The notes under the pieces were generated by a model. It made no database searches, was not told the origin of the DNA, and saw only the letters and a program-made list of their open reading frames with translations. From Microbulbifer elongatus (GTDB lineage: Bacteria; Pseudomonadota; Gammaproteobacteria; Pseudomonadales; Cellvibrionaceae), in contig NZ_CP088953.1 in assembly GCF_021165935.1 (NCBI RefSeq), positions 1,659,501-1,723,500 on the forward strand: a DNA stretch of 64,000 bases, given 5' to 3'. Below, in pieces: positions 42,620 to 52,270 of this stretch; position 1 is the stretch's first letter; each line of letters begins with the position of its first letter. Both the position numbers and the translations under genes were made by a program.

Positions 42620-44346
42620 TGGGGGATTTTCTCCAGCAGGATGTCCAGAATCTGGTCTGCGGAGAACTCCTGATTCTCGGAGTCCCGGCGGCCTTTGTAC
42701 TCGACATTGCCTTTTTCCAGCCCGCGGTCACCCACCACAATGCGATGTGGGATGCCCAGCAATTCCACATCCGCCAGCATGGCCCCGAGGCGTGCTTTCG
42801 GCTCGTCCATCAGCAGTACGTCGATACCTTTGGCGGTGAGCGCTTCATAGATGTGCTCGCATTTTTGCTGTACCGCTGCGCTCTTCTGCATATTGATCGG
42901 CACGATGGCCAGCTGGAATGGCGCGATGGCCTCCGGCCAGATGATGCCTGCGTCATCGTGATTCTGTTCAATCGCCGCTGCCACCACGCGCGAAACACCG
43001 ATGCCGTAGCAGCCCATGGTCATGACCTGCTCTTTGCCGTTCTCGTCCAGTACTGTCGCATTCATGGCTTCACTGTACTTGGTCCCCAGCTGGAAAATGT
43101 GTCCGACCTCAATACCGCGTTTGATTTCCAGGGTGCCGTGTCCGTCGGGGCTGGCATCTCCGGGAACCACATTGCGCAGGTCTTCGATGCGGGAAATGGC
43201 CGCATCGCGCTCCCAGTTCACGCCGGTGAGGTGGTAATCGTCCTTGTTGGCGCCGCAGACGAAGTCCGCGAGATGTGCGGCGGCGCGATCCACGATCACG
43301 TCGATGTTCAGTCCAACCGGGCCCAGTGAGCCGATACCGCAGCCCAGTTCGTCGGCGATGCGGGCTTCCGGAGCAAATTGCAGCGGGCTGGCCACCCCCG
43401 GCAGTTTTTCCGCTTTCAGTTCATTCAGGTCGTGATCGCCGCGCAGAACCAGTGCGACCAGCGGTGCGGTTGCGCCTTCCTCTTCGGTTTCGCCCAGTAC
43501 GATCAGGGTTTTCACCGAGGTACTGGCGGGGATGCCGAAGGCCTCTTCCAGGGCGGCAATGGTTTTCTGGCCGGGAGTATGCAGTTCTGCCATCTCTTTG
43601 GATGGGGCAGGGCGCTCGCCGGTGGGCGCTATCGCTTCCGCCAGCTCGACGTTGGCGGCGTAGCGGCTCTCGGTGGAAAAGGCGATATCGTCCTCACCAC
43701 TTTGCGCCAGTACATGGAATTCGTGGGAGTGGGAGCCACCGATGGAGCCGGTGTCTGCCAGCACCGGGCGGTAGTCCAGGCCGATACGATCGAAGATGCG
43801 GCAATAGGCATCGTGCATCACATCGTAGGTTTCCTGCAGGGAGTCTGCGCCCAGGTGAAAAGAGTAGGCATCCTTCATGGTGAACTCGCGCGCGCGCATG
43901 ACACCAAAGCGCGGGCGGATTTCATCGCGGAATTTGGTCTGGATCTGATAGAAATTCGCCGGCAGCTGCTTGTAGCTGTTTACTTCGGTGCGAATCAGAT
44001 CTGTGATCACTTCTTCATGGGTCGGCCCCAGACAGAAGGCGTTGTCGTGGCGATCCTGGATACGCAGCAGTTCCGGACCGTACTGCTGCCAGCGCCCGGA
44101 TTCCTCCCACAGCTCGGCTGGCTGCACCACCGGCATCAGGACTTCCAGGGCCCCCGCATTGTTCATTTCTTCGCGCACAATACGCTCCACCTTGCGCAGT
44201 ACGCGCAGGCCTGTGGGCAGCCAGGTGTAGAGCCCGGAGGATAGACGGCGGATCATGCCCGCGCGCAGCATCAGCTGATGGCTGATGACCACTGCGTCAT
44301 TAGGAGTTTCTTTCTGGGTGGCGATCAGGTAGCGGGATGCGCGCAT
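42616..44346 (-). CDS. proS: Prolyl-tRNA synthetase (bacterial type, with editing domain)
   Basis: The 576-residue protein is class II. Motif 1 region ([17 protein letters not shown]), motif 2 ([22 protein letters not shown]) and motif 3 (G-C-Y-G-I-G-V-S-R) are all visible, with an inserted YbaK-like editing domain (about residues 230-390, including T-L-I-V-L-G) that clears mischarged alanine. The length matches the E. coli type (572). It is first in a two-gene unit with the transglycosylase. Confidence 0.97.
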   Translation of the reverse strand: MRASRYLIATQKETPNDAVVISHQLMLRAGMIRRLSSGLYTWLPTGLRVLRKVERIVREEMNNAGALEVLMPVVQPAELWEESGRWQQYGPELLRIQDRHDNAFCLGPTHEEVITDLIRTEVNSYKQLPANFYQIQTKFRDEIRPRFGVMRAREFTMKDAYSFHLGADSLQETYDVMHDAYCRIFDRIGLDYRPVLADTGSIGGSHSHEFHVLAQSGEDDIAFSTESRYAANVELAEAIAPTGERPAPSKEMAELHTPGQKTIAALEEAFGIPASTSVKTLIVLGETEEEGATAPLVALVLRGDHDLNELKAEKLPGVASPLQFAPEARIADELGCGIGSLGPVGLNIDVIVDRAAAHLADFVCGANKDDYHLTGVNWERDAAISRIEDLRNVVPGDASPDGHGTLEIKRGIEVGHIFQLGTKYSEAMNATVLDENGKEQVMTMGCYGIGVSRVVAAAIEQNHDDAGIIWPEAIAPFQLAIVPINMQKSAAVQQKCEHIYEALTAKGIDVLLMDEPKARLGAMLADVELLGIPHRIVVGDRGLEKGNVEYKGRRDSENQEFSADQILDILLEKIPH

Positions 44347-44461
44347 AGTGGTTTCTTAATTCTTTCCGGGAAATTTTCAGGGCGGCCATTTTACGCTGCC
44401 GAAGGCCCGTTTTGGTAGAGGAGCCGGCGGCAGGGGGCTGCCTAAGGGAGGGGCAGAAACA

Positions 44462-44487
44462 GAAAACCCCGCAAAAGCGGGGTTTTC
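44462..44487. terminator. Intrinsic terminator between HU-like gene and proS
   Basis: GAAAACCCCGC (44462-44472) and its exact complement (44477-44487) with a four-base loop. It ends in TTTT on both strands. It lies 21 bases after the stop of the HU-like gene (minus strand). Confidence 0.85.
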
Positions 44488-44508
44488 GGGGCTGAAAGGC
44501 GGCGAGAC

Positions 44509-44937
44509 TCAGGACTCGGCCATTTCTTTCAGCTTCTTCAGCGGGCGAACCTTAACCTGGATGCTCGCAGGCTTGGCCTTGAACATGGTTTCTTCGCCAG
44601 TGAAGGGGTTGATACCCTTGCGCGCCTTTTTGGCCGGCTTTTTCACGGTGGTGATTTTCATCAGGCCTGGCAGGGCGAATTCGCCCACCGCACGCTTCTT
44701 GATGTGGCCGTGGATCAGGTCGTTCAGTTCGTCCAGAACCGATTGCACCTGCTTGCGGGACAGATCGGTATTTTCGGCGATCTGATTCAGGATCTGGGTT
44801 TTAGTGTACTTTTCTTTGATCGCAGTCACTTTCTTGGCCGGAGCGGCCTTGGCTGCTGCTTTCTTGGCTGGAGCCTTTTTGGCTGCAGTCTTCTTGGCGG
44901 GGGCTTTCTTAGCTGCGGCTTTCTTCTTTGCGGCCAT
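44509..44937 (-). CDS. HU-like DNA-binding protein with Lys/Ala-rich N-terminal tail
   Basis: The 142-residue protein has two parts. Residues 1-45 are a histone H1-like tail built from repeats such as A-A-K-K-A-P-A-K-K. Residues about 45-140 form an HU/IHF fold (K-T-Q-I-L-N-Q-I-A-E-N-T, then G-E-F-A-L-P-G-L-M-K-I, and N-P-F-T-G-E-E). It would bind and compact DNA. The ATG at 44937 is supported by GGAAGGAAG upstream. A terminator follows. Such extended HU proteins occur in several proteobacterial lineages. Confidence 0.88.
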   Translation of the reverse strand: MAAKKKAAAKKAPAKKTAAKKAPAKKAAAKAAPAKKVTAIKEKYTKTQILNQIAENTDLSRKQVQSVLDELNDLIHGHIKKRAVGEFALPGLMKITTVKKPAKKARKGINPFTGEETMFKAKPASIQVKVRPLKKLKEMAES

Positions 44938-45239
44938 GTTAGCTTCCTTCCTTATGTAAGTGTTTTTTCCAGTGAAAGTGGGTGTACATCCAGGTTTGCC
45001 CGGCTGCGGTGCCAGGGCATACCCAAGTACTGAGCTGAAGTATATCCAGTTTTTTTCCGCGCGCACGGGGGTAAATCAGAAAAAAAGTGCTTTTTTTTAG
45101 GGTTGTGGCCGAAAAATGGCCCGTGAACCTCCCGCTCCGGGGGCGTTGTGAGCACCGGGTTGCTCCAGTGAACAGGCTCCTTCTTCCCTCGCAGGTGCTC
45201 ATGTATAATCTGCGCCCCTTTATATTCCGGGTACTAGCC
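44938..45239. other. Divergent intergenic gap between HU-like and fmdB genes
   Basis: About 300 bases. The left part (around 45060-45110) is A-rich and T-rich. Apart from the TATAAT element annotated separately, nothing specific was recognised. Confidence 0.45.
45181..45209 (+). promoter_or_regulatory. Candidate sigma-70 promoter for fmdB-aspS
   Basis: A consensus -10 box TATAAT lies at 45204-45209, 30 bases before the fmdB ATG, preceded by TG. The -35 region (45181-45186, TTCTTC) is weak. Position and -10 quality support it; the -35 does not. Confidence 0.45.
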
Positions 45240-45497
45240 ATGCCTATTTACGAATACCAATGCAAGGCCTGTGGGCACCAGATGGAAGCCCTACAGCGTA
45301 TGAGCGACGCTCCGCTGACCGACTGCCCGGCGTGCAATCAGGCGGAATTGAGCAAAAAAATCAGTGCCGCCGGGTTCCGCCTCAAGGGTGGCGGTTGGTA
45401 CGAAACCGACTTCAAAACCGGCAGCAAGAAGAATCTCGCTGGTGATGCCGCCAAGCCCTCCGGCAAATCCGGTGGCTCGGAAGCCAAAGCCAGCTAA
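45240..45497 (+). CDS. FmdB-family zinc ribbon protein
   Basis: The 85-residue protein begins M-P-I-Y-E-Y-Q-C-K-A-C-G-H and has a second pair C-P-A-C, forming the typical FmdB zinc ribbon. The C-terminal half is low-complexity (Lys, Gly, Ser, Ala). It is found directly before aspS in many gammaproteobacteria, as here (48 bases upstream). The molecular role is unknown; the family was named for a putative regulator of formamidase. Confidence 0.9.
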   Translation: MPIYEYQCKACGHQMEALQRMSDAPLTDCPACNQAELSKKISAAGFRLKGGGWYETDFKTGSKKNLAGDAAKPSGKSGGSEAKAS

Positions 45498-45544
45498 GCT
45501 GCAAAAGCCGAACAAAGACGATACTACTAAGGGAATAAGACTCC

Positions 45545-47323
45545 ATGCGCACCGACTACTGTGGCGCCCTGCGATCCGCCGATATTGACCGCGAAGTAAC
45601 CCTGTGTGGCTGGGTAGACCGCCGCCGCGATCACGGTGGGGTGATCTTCATCGACCTGCGCGATCGCGATGGTATTGCTCAGGTGGTCTTCGACCCCGAT
45701 GCCGCAGAACACTTTGAGCTGGCCGACCGCGTGCGCAGCGAATATGTCCTGAAGGTGACCGGTCGTGTGCGCGCTCGCGCCCCGGAAGCGGTCAATCCGA
45801 ATATGCAGACCGGTGAAATCGAGGTCTATGGCCTGCAGCTGGAGATCCTCAATAGCGCGGAAACCCCGCCCTTCCAGCTGGACGAGCACACCGCCGTCGG
45901 CGAAGACGTACGCCTGAAGTATCGCTACCTGGACCTGCGTCGCAACGAAATGCAGCGCAATCTGCGCTTCCGCTCGCAGATTACCAACGCCATTCGCAAC
46001 TACCTGGACGGCGAAGGCTTCCTGGATATCGAAACCCCGATACTGACCCGCGCGACACCGGAAGGGGCCCGGGATTACCTGGTGCCGAGCCGCACCCACG
46101 CTGGCAAATTCTTCGCCCTGCCGCAGTCCCCACAGCTGTTCAAGCAGCTGCTGATGGTGTCCGGTTTCGATCGCTACTATCAGATCGCCAAGTGTTTCCG
46201 CGACGAAGATCTGCGCGCAGATCGCCAACCGGAATTCACCCAGATCGATATCGAGACGGCGTTCCTCGACGAAAACGCCATCATGTCCATCACCGAGAAC
46301 ATGATTCGCAAGCTGTTCAAAGAGCTGAAAGGCGTGGAGCTGGGCGAGTTCCCGCGCATGCCGTTCAGTGAGGCCATGGCGAAATTCGGTTCCGACAAGC
46401 CGGACCTGCGTATTCCGCTGGAGCTGGTAGACGTCAAAGACCTGATGACACAAGTGGACTTCAAAGTATTCTCCGGCCCGGCCAACGATCCAAAAGGCCG
46501 TGTGACCGCACTGAAAGTCCCCGGTGGCAACGACAAGCTGACCCGCAAGCAGATCGACGACTACACCAAGTACGTCTCCATCTACGGCGCCAAGGGCCTG
46601 GCCTACATCAAGGTCAACGACAAGTCCGATCTGGAAGGTGGCCTGCAGTCCCCGATCGTCAAATTCCTGCCCAATGAAGTGCGCGCGGCGATCCTCGATC
46701 GCGTACAGGCAGAGAATGGCGACCTGATCTTCTTCGGTTCCGACAAGGCCAAGGTTGTCTCCGAAGCACTCGGCGCACTGCGCTGCAAGCTGGGTGAAGA
46801 CCTGGACCTGTACGTGGCGGAATGGGCGCCCCTGTGGGTGGTGGACTTCCCGATGTTCGAAGAGAACGACGACGGCAGCGTCACCGCGCTGCACCACCCG
46901 TTCACCGCGCCTTCCTGTTCCGCAGAGGATCTGGAAAAGAACCCGCTGGAGGCCCTGTCCCGCGCTTACGACATGGTGCTGAACGGCTGCGAGCTGGGTG
47001 GCGGTTCCATCCGTATTCACGATCAGGACATGCAGCAGACGGTATTCCGCGCCCTCGGCATCGACGCCGAGGAGCAGCGCGAGAAGTTCGGCTTCCTGCT
47101 GGACGCGCTCAAATACGGTGCTCCGCCCCACGGTGGACTGGCTTTCGGCCTCGACCGCCTGGTGATGCTCATGACCGACAGTGACTCCATTCGCGACGTC
47201 ATCGCCTTCCCGAAAACCCAGAGCGCCGCCTGTGTGATGACCGATGCCCCGGGAGCGGTGGACGCCAAGCAGCTGCGCGAACTGAGCATCCGTCTGCGCC
47301 AAAAAGAAGAGCAGGTAGGTTAA
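45545..47323 (+). CDS. aspS: Aspartyl-tRNA synthetase
   Basis: The 592-residue class II enzyme shows an N-terminal OB-fold anticodon domain ([23 protein letters not shown]) and the motif 2 region [16 protein letters not shown]. The bacterial GAD insertion domain is present, and motif 3 reads G-L-A-F-G-L-D-R-L. Relatives in Pseudomonas are non-discriminating (also charging tRNA-Asn), which sequence inspection alone does not settle here. It is in a fmdB-aspS-yebC unit. Confidence 0.97.
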   Translation: MRTDYCGALRSADIDREVTLCGWVDRRRDHGGVIFIDLRDRDGIAQVVFDPDAAEHFELADRVRSEYVLKVTGRVRARAPEAVNPNMQTGEIEVYGLQLEILNSAETPPFQLDEHTAVGEDVRLKYRYLDLRRNEMQRNLRFRSQITNAIRNYLDGEGFLDIETPILTRATPEGARDYLVPSRTHAGKFFALPQSPQLFKQLLMVSGFDRYYQIAKCFRDEDLRADRQPEFTQIDIETAFLDENAIMSITENMIRKLFKELKGVELGEFPRMPFSEAMAKFGSDKPDLRIPLELVDVKDLMTQVDFKVFSGPANDPKGRVTALKVPGGNDKLTRKQIDDYTKYVSIYGAKGLAYIKVNDKSDLEGGLQSPIVKFLPNEVRAAILDRVQAENGDLIFFGSDKAKVVSEALGALRCKLGEDLDLYVAEWAPLWVVDFPMFEENDDGSVTALHHPFTAPSCSAEDLEKNPLEALSRAYDMVLNGCELGGGSIRIHDQDMQQTVFRALGIDAEEQREKFGFLLDALKYGAPPHGGLAFGLDRLVMLMTDSDSIRDVIAFPKTQSAACVMTDAPGAVDAKQLRELSIRLRQKEEQVG

Positions 47324-47348
47324 AGGCTGCGTTTTCCCTATCGTCATT

Positions 47349-47394
47349 CCGGCGCAGGCCGGAATCCAGTGAGTTGGACCCCGGCCTGCGCCGG
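47349..47394. repeat. Inverted repeat between aspS and yebC
   Basis: CCGGCGCAGGCCGG (47349-47362) and its exact complement (47381-47394) are separated by 18 bases. This is the arrangement of a BIME-type element and is preceded by TCATTCC. It may modulate downstream expression of yebC. Confidence 0.75.
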
Positions 47395-47460
47395 GGAGAC
47401 GAAAAGCATGAGTGCGCCAGACCCAGATTTAGATATAGAAGAAAGACCGGAGATTTATCG

Positions 47461-48204
47461 ATGGCAGGACACAGTAAATGGGCCAACATCAAACACCGCA
47501 AGGCCGCCCAGGACGCCAAGCGGGGTAAGGTTTTCACCAAGATCATTCGCGAGCTCACCGTAGCCGCGAAGGGCGGTGCCAACCCCGATGACAACCCGGC
47601 ACTGCGCGCCGCCATCGACAAGGCCCTCGGCGCGAACATGAAGCGCGACACCATCGATAAAGCCATCGCCCGCGGTGCTGGCAATACCGATGGGGACAAT
47701 TACGAAGCGGTGACCTATGAAGGGTATGGTGTCGGCGGCGTAGCCATTCTGGTGGAGTGTCTCACCGACAACCGCAACCGCACCGTTGCCGAGGTGCGTC
47801 ACGCGTTTACCAAGCGCGGCGGCAATCTGGGCACCGACGGTTCTGTGGCTTACCTGTTCTCGCGCAAGGGGCAGATGTACTACGAGCCGGGGGTGGATGA
47901 AGATGCGCTGATGGAAGCGGCTCTGGAAGCCGGTGCGGAGGATATCCAGACCAATGACGATGGCAGTATCGAGGTGACCACCGAGTTTACCGAGTATATG
48001 TCCGTGAAAGATGCCCTGACGGAAGCGGGCTTCAAACCGGACAACGCCGAGATTGCCATGATCCCCTCGACCACCGTGCCTATGGATAAAGAGAGTGCGG
48101 AGAAAGTGATGGCGCTGGTGGATATGCTGGAAGACCTGGACGACGTACAGAACGTGTATTCCAACGCCGATATACCAGAAGAGGTAATGGCCGAGCTGGG
48201 TTGA
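47461..48204 (+). CDS. yebC: YebC/PmpR family DNA-binding / translation-associated regulator
   Basis: The 247-residue protein has the full YebC signature: the start [20 protein letters not shown] and the central block [13 protein letters not shown]. The YebC family acts as a transcription regulator in some species (including control of ruv and quorum-sensing genes), and recent work also links homologues to translation. It stands before ruvC in the common aspS-yebC-ruvC-ruvA-ruvB order. The start MAGHSK is chosen over 29 upstream codons with no support. Confidence 0.94.
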   Translation: MAGHSKWANIKHRKAAQDAKRGKVFTKIIRELTVAAKGGANPDDNPALRAAIDKALGANMKRDTIDKAIARGAGNTDGDNYEAVTYEGYGVGGVAILVECLTDNRNRTVAEVRHAFTKRGGNLGTDGSVAYLFSRKGQMYYEPGVDEDALMEAALEAGAEDIQTNDDGSIEVTTEFTEYMSVKDALTEAGFKPDNAEIAMIPSTTVPMDKESAEKVMALVDMLEDLDDVQNVYSNADIPEEVMAELG

Positions 48205-48224
48205 GCTGATCCCGGCCACTCCGG

Positions 48225-48254
48225 AAAAATGCCCCGCAATCGTGGGGCATTTTT
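48225..48254. terminator. Intrinsic terminator after yebC
   Basis: AAAAATGCCCC (48225-48235) and its complement (48244-48254) with an eight-base loop, ending in five T bases. It lies 20 bases past the yebC stop and separates yebC from ruvC. Confidence 0.87.
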
Positions 48255-48325
48255 GTATCTGACCGGACAGATCCGCTTCCCGCCTTGACGCCCAGTCCTC
48301 ACCTTGGGAAACTTCCCGGTAACAA

Positions 48326-48341
48326 TTGTATAAATGTACAG
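48326..48341 (+). promoter_or_regulatory. Candidate LexA (SOS) box upstream of ruvC
   Basis: TTGTATAAATGTACAG fits the gammaproteobacterial LexA consensus CTGT-N8-ACAG with one change (T for C). It lies 13 bases before the ruvC start codon, within an A/T-rich patch that also could form a -10. SOS control of ruv genes is known in E. coli (ruvAB). Confidence 0.6.
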
Positions 48342-48354
48342 GGGGTAGCCCGCC

Positions 48355-48885
48355 GTGACCCGCATTCTGGGCATCGATCCCGGCTCACGTAAAACCGGTT
48401 ACGGCCTGATCGACGTGGAGCGCTCCAATGCCCGCTATGTCGCCAGCGGTGTGATCAAACTCCCCGACGGCCCGCTGCCCGAGCGCCTGAAGCTCATATT
48501 TGACGCCGTGAGCCAGATTGCCCAGCAGTACCAGCCCCAGCAGATGGCCATCGAAAACGTATTTATGTCGAAAAGCGCCGGCTCCGCGTTAAAACTGGGT
48601 CAGGCAAGAGGCGCCGCCATCGTCGCCGCCACCCATGCGGATCTGCCTGTGTCGGAGTACGAAGCGCGCAAGGTGAAACAGGCGGTGGTGGGTAACGGTG
48701 GTGCGGACAAGCTGCAGGTGCAGCATATGGTCAAAACCCTGCTCAAACTGCCCGCTTCTCCGCAAGAGGATGCGGCGGATGCTTTGGCCGTTGCCTTGTG
48801 TCATATGCATACCATGCAGACTTTGGTTCAGTCTTCGGCTGGGTCGCGGGCCCGGTTTCGGCGCGGGCGGCTTAGCGTAACTTGA
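48355..48885 (+). CDS. ruvC: Holliday junction endonuclease RuvC
   Basis: RuvC cleaves Holliday junctions after branch migration by RuvAB. The 176-residue protein has the acidic triad region in the expected order: Asp in I-L-G-I-D-P-G-S, Glu in M-A-I-E-N-V-F-M, and Asp residues in [11 protein letters not shown]. The length is normal (about 173). The GTG start is preceded by AGGGGG about 10 bases upstream. It lies 420 bases from ruvA, a gap filled by two composite inverted repeats. Confidence 0.95.
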   Translation: MTRILGIDPGSRKTGYGLIDVERSNARYVASGVIKLPDGPLPERLKLIFDAVSQIAQQYQPQQMAIENVFMSKSAGSALKLGQARGAAIVAATHADLPVSEYEARKVKQAVVGNGGADKLQVQHMVKTLLKLPASPQEDAADALAVALCHMHTMQTLVQSSAGSRARFRRGRLSVT

Positions 48886-48950
48886 GTTTGGCTTCAGTGG
48901 TGCGGCGGGTTTCGTGGCACGCAGTCGGGACGTTGGGTGGCGGCTCCGCT

Positions 48951-49046
48951 ACCGGGGACACCTTCGCGGGACACGCCGTAGACCCATCCCTGGGGGCTCT
49001 GCACCGCCATCCCTGGCGGTGAAGGTCCCGCGAAGGTGTCCCCGGT
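48951..49046. repeat. Composite inverted repeat 1 between ruvC and ruvA
   Basis: Outer arms 48951-48972 and 49025-49046 are perfectly complementary over 22 bases. Inside is another perfect hairpin, CACCGCCA (49002-49009) with its complement at 49014-49021, and a core beginning CGCCGTAGACCCATCC. The core recurs, in opposite orientation, in the next element. Confidence 0.85.
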
Positions 49047-49134
49047 ATCGAAGCCTTAGCCCTGTAGCACTGCTTGCTTGGCAATCACCGGGTGTACCTC
49101 GTGGAGGGATAAACAGCATTGGTAAAAATTTAAG

Positions 49135-49246
49135 GCGCTGCTGCCGATAAAGGTTTGCCAGACCTTCTGCGAGAGGGACCTCGCAGAAGAGCCCCCATGG
49201 ATGGGTTCACGGCGTGTCTGGCAAACCTTTATCGGCAGTGGCGCCG
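49135..49246. repeat. Composite inverted repeat 2 between ruvC and ruvA
   Basis: Arms 49142-49164 and 49217-49239 are perfectly complementary over 23 bases and extend to about 30 with two wobble pairs. Inside is a perfect hairpin (CTTCTGCGAG with its complement, about 49165-49190). A core reading AGCCCCCATGGATGGG follows, which is close to the complement of the core in element 1. Confidence 0.85.
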
Positions 49247-49307
49247 CCACAGAATCCTATAAAATACGTACCACCGGACCTCAGGGCCCGGAAAAAATGG
49301 AATAAGA

Positions 49308-49919
49308 ATGATCGGAAGACTCACCGGCAAGCTGGCCGCCGTACAACCCCCGCAACTGCTCGTTGATGTGCAGGGCGTGGGCTACGAAGTGTTGGCCCCC
49401 ATGACCACTATTTTTGAGTTGCCACAGCTGGGTGGCAGTGTGCAATTGCATACTCACCTGGCCGTATCGGAAACCTCGCAGCAACTGTTCGGCTTTATCC
49501 GCGAGAGCGACCGGCAGCTGTTTCGCACCCTGATCAAGGTCAACGGCGTCGGCCCCAAAATGGCTCTGGCCATCCTGTCTGGCCTCGACGGCGCCGCACT
49601 GGCCCGCTGTGTAGCGGACGATAACGTGGGTGCGCTGGTGAAAGTGCCCGGTGTGGGCAAGAAAACTGCCGAGCGGCTGATTATCGAACTGCGCGGCAAG
49701 CTCACCCCGCAATCCGGCGATCTGGGGGATATCCCGCTGATGTCCACCAACGCCGAATCCAAAGTCGATCACAGCGGCGAGGCAGAAAGTGCCCTGGCCG
49801 CCCTGGGCTACAAGCCCACCGACGCCACCAAAATGGTCGCCCGCGCCGCCAAAGAGCAGCCCGACGCCGATAGCGCCACCCTGATCCGCCTGGCGCTGAA
49901 AAGCATGGCTCCGGCCTGA
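49308..49919 (+). CDS. ruvA: Holliday junction branch-migration complex subunit RuvA
   Basis: RuvA binds the four-way junction and loads RuvB. The 203-residue protein has the N-terminal OB fold (MIGRLTGKLAAVQPPQLLVD), two helix-hairpin-helix motifs (V-N-G-V-G-P-K-M-A-L and V-P-G-V-G-K-K-T-A-E-R-L) and the mobile C-terminal domain that binds RuvB. A purine-rich stretch precedes the ATG. ruvB follows after 25 bases. Confidence 0.96.
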   Translation: MIGRLTGKLAAVQPPQLLVDVQGVGYEVLAPMTTIFELPQLGGSVQLHTHLAVSETSQQLFGFIRESDRQLFRTLIKVNGVGPKMALAILSGLDGAALARCVADDNVGALVKVPGVGKKTAERLIIELRGKLTPQSGDLGDIPLMSTNAESKVDHSGEAESALAALGYKPTDATKMVARAAKEQPDADSATLIRLALKSMAPA

Positions 49920-49944
49920 TACTGTATCCATTTGAGAATTGCCC

Positions 49945-50964
49945 GTGATTGAAGCCGACCGCCTGATCGCCCCCGAACCCCAAGGGCCCACCGGCCAGGA
50001 AGAGCAGTACGACCGCGCCGTGCGCCCCAAAACCCTGTCCGACTACGTGGGCCAGCCGGTGGTGCGCGAGCAGATGGAAATCTTCATCCAGGCCGCCAAG
50101 CTGCGCAAAGAAGCCCTCGATCACACCCTGGTATTCGGCCCACCCGGTCTTGGTAAAACCACACTGGCGAACATTATTGCCGCGGAAATGGGTGTCGCCA
50201 TCAAGACCACCTCCGGTCCGGTACTGGAAAAGGCCGGTGATCTCGCCGCGATTATGACCAATCTCGAACCCGGGGACGTGCTGTTTATCGACGAGATCCA
50301 CCGTCTCAGCCCGCATGTGGAAGAGGTGCTGTATCCCGCCATGGAAGACTATCAGCTGGATATCATGATCGGAGAGGGGCCTGCGGCGCGCTCCATCAAG
50401 CTGGATTTGCCACCGTTTACGCTCGTTGGTGCGACCACCCGCGCGGGCCTGCTGACTTCCCCCCTGCGGGACCGTTTTGGCATCGTGCAGCGGCTTGAAT
50501 TCTACTCCGTTACCGATCTCACCAGTATCGTCGCCCGCTCCGCCGGCCTGATGGGCGTGGATATGGATGAGGGTGGGGCCCACGAGGTGGCCCGTCGCGC
50601 CCGCGGCACGCCGCGTATCGCCAACCGCCTGCTGCGCCGGGTGCGGGATTACGCCGAAGTGAAAAGCGACGGTCATGTGTGTGCGGAGACCGCGGACCTG
50701 GCGCTGAATATGCTGAACGTGGATGCCAGCGGCTTCGATCAGCTCGACCGCCGCATGCTGCTGACCATGATCGAGAAGTTTGATGGCGGCCCCGTCGGTG
50801 TCGACAGCCTGGCCGCCGCCGTGAGTGAAGAGCGCGATACCATCGAGGATGTGCTGGAACCGTACCTGATCCAGCAGGGCTACCTGACCCGCACCCCCCG
50901 CGGACGGGTGGTGACCGCGTTGGCCTATGAGCACTTCGGCATTCCCAAGCCCGATCGGGTTTGA
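49945..50964 (+). CDS. ruvB: Holliday junction branch-migration helicase RuvB
   Basis: RuvB is the AAA+ motor. The 339-residue protein shows the Walker A motif G-P-P-G-L-G-K-T-T, Walker B D-E-I-H-R-L, sensor 1 G-A-T-T-R-A-G and the C-terminal winged helix (T-P-R-G-R-V-V-T). I choose GTG 49945 (M-I-E-A-D-R-L-I) because this matches family N-termini. A TTG two codons upstream is in frame but less likely. Confidence 0.96.
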   Translation: MIEADRLIAPEPQGPTGQEEQYDRAVRPKTLSDYVGQPVVREQMEIFIQAAKLRKEALDHTLVFGPPGLGKTTLANIIAAEMGVAIKTTSGPVLEKAGDLAAIMTNLEPGDVLFIDEIHRLSPHVEEVLYPAMEDYQLDIMIGEGPAARSIKLDLPPFTLVGATTRAGLLTSPLRDRFGIVQRLEFYSVTDLTSIVARSAGLMGVDMDEGGAHEVARRARGTPRIANRLLRRVRDYAEVKSDGHVCAETADLALNMLNVDASGFDQLDRRMLLTMIEKFDGGPVGVDSLAAAVSEERDTIEDVLEPYLIQQGYLTRTPRGRVVTALAYEHFGIPKPDRV

Positions 50965-51129
50965 CGCACAATTGAGTCTGACCACACCTGACGAAGCGGT
51001 CTGGTTCCTGTAGCATATCTCACGAGCGCTGGTAGAAATGGTCAACGGCCGTTGAAATCTGCCCGGTGTGCCCCAAACCGCTATCAACAACAAAAAGTCA
51101 GTTCGCGGTCGGCGAGTTAAGGACGGTGC

Positions 51130-51543
51130 GTGTCAGAACCCTTCAGTATTCCCATTCGCGTCTATATCGAGGATACGGACGCTGGCGGAATCGTCTATTA
51201 CGTCAATTATTTAAAGTATATGGAGCGCGCGCGCACAGAATTGGTCCGTGCGCTCGGCTATGATAAGCCCGCGATGCCGCAGCAGGGGCTGCTGCTGGTG
51301 GTGCATTCAGCGGAGGTTCAGTACCGCCGGTCTGCAATACTCGACGACGAGCTCAGAGCCACTGCGGCAGTCGCCAGAGTCGGCCGTGCCGCGGTAACCT
51401 TTGTGCAGAAAATCTGGCGCGGCAGTGAAATTATTTGTGAGGGCGTGGTCAAAGTGGCCTGCGTGGACGACGCGAGCCGCAAACCCTGCGCATTCCCCCA
51501 ACCCATCCATCAAGCTTTGAAGGCAGCGAGTCAACATTCATGA
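51130..51543 (+). CDS. ybgC: Tol-Pal system-associated acyl-CoA thioesterase
   Basis: The 137-residue hotdog-fold enzyme has the 4-HBT motif with catalytic Asp in D-T-D-A-G-G-I-V-Y-Y-V-N-Y. It hydrolyses short-chain acyl-CoA thioesters and is linked to phospholipid synthesis at the membrane. It is the first gene of the tol-pal operon, as in E. coli, and its stop overlaps the tolQ start by four bases. The start is GTG. Confidence 0.95.
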   Translation: MSEPFSIPIRVYIEDTDAGGIVYYVNYLKYMERARTELVRALGYDKPAMPQQGLLLVVHSAEVQYRRSAILDDELRATAAVARVGRAAVTFVQKIWRGSEIICEGVVKVACVDDASRKPCAFPQPIHQALKAASQHS

Positions 51544-52232
51544 ATGCCGGTGAACAACTTTCCCTGTGGGGCCTGATTTCCAGCGCCAGCCTGCTGGTAC
51601 AACTGGTCATGCTGATGCTGTTACTGGCCTCGGTCATTTCCTGGGTCATGATTATCCAGCGCGGTACCTATCTGTCCCGTGCGCGCAAGTCCATGATCAA
51701 CTTTGAGCGCAAGTTCTGGTCCGGTGCGGATCTGAACCAGCTGTTCCGCGACGGCAATGCCGCCGCTGAAAAAGGCAAGATTGATGGTGTGGAATCCCTG
51801 TTTCGCGCCGGGTTTACCGAATTTACCCGCCTGCGCCAGCAGGGCAAAAGCAGCCCGGCGGCGGTTATGGAGGGCACTGAGCGCGCCATGCGGGTGGCCA
51901 TGTCCCGGGAGCAGGAGAAGGTGGAGATGAACCTGCCGTTCCTGGCTACTGTCGGCTCCGTCAGCCCCTATATCGGCCTGTTCGGCACCGTGTGGGGGAT
52001 CATGAACTCTTTCCGCGGTCTCGCCACTATGCACCAGGCCACCATTGCCACGGTTGCTCCGGGTATTTCCGAAGCGCTGGTGGCCACCGCCATGGGGCTG
52101 TTCGCGGCGATTCCTGCGGTTATGGCGTACAACCGTTATTCCGCCAAGGCGGAATGGCTGCTATCGAGCTATGAGACCTTTGCCGAAGAGTTCTCCTCCA
52201 TCCTGCACCGCAAAGTGCACGCCTCCGGTTAA
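51540..52232 (+). CDS. tolQ: Tol-Pal system protein TolQ
   Basis: TolQ is the proton-channel subunit that, with TolR, energises TolA. The 230-residue protein has three membrane segments (about 15-35, 135-155, 170-190), with the conserved T-V-G-S-V-S-P-Y-I-G-L-F-G-T-V-W-G-I-M block between. It belongs to the MotA/ExbB family. The start overlaps ybgC (ATGA), so translation is coupled. Confidence 0.97.
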   Translation: MNAGEQLSLWGLISSASLLVQLVMLMLLLASVISWVMIIQRGTYLSRARKSMINFERKFWSGADLNQLFRDGNAAAEKGKIDGVESLFRAGFTEFTRLRQQGKSSPAAVMEGTERAMRVAMSREQEKVEMNLPFLATVGSVSPYIGLFGTVWGIMNSFRGLATMHQATIATVAPGISEALVATAMGLFAAIPAVMAYNRYSAKAEWLLSSYETFAEEFSSILHRKVHASG

Positions 52233-52270
52233 GGCGGCGCTGAACGCAACGCTGTGCAAAGAGCTGAATC

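Noticed and set aside
45527..47347. Long minus-strand open frame covering aspS
   Set aside because: It is the shadow of aspS, which has complete class II synthetase motifs on the plus strand.
48951..49246. CRISPR array
   Set aside because: There are only two elements, they are inverted relative to each other, and there are no regular spacers or cas genes.
49702..51093. Minus-strand open frame of about 460 codons over ruvB
   Set aside because: It is a shadow of ruvB; the translation is low in recognisable motifs and is rich in Gly, His and Gln, as typical of antisense frames.
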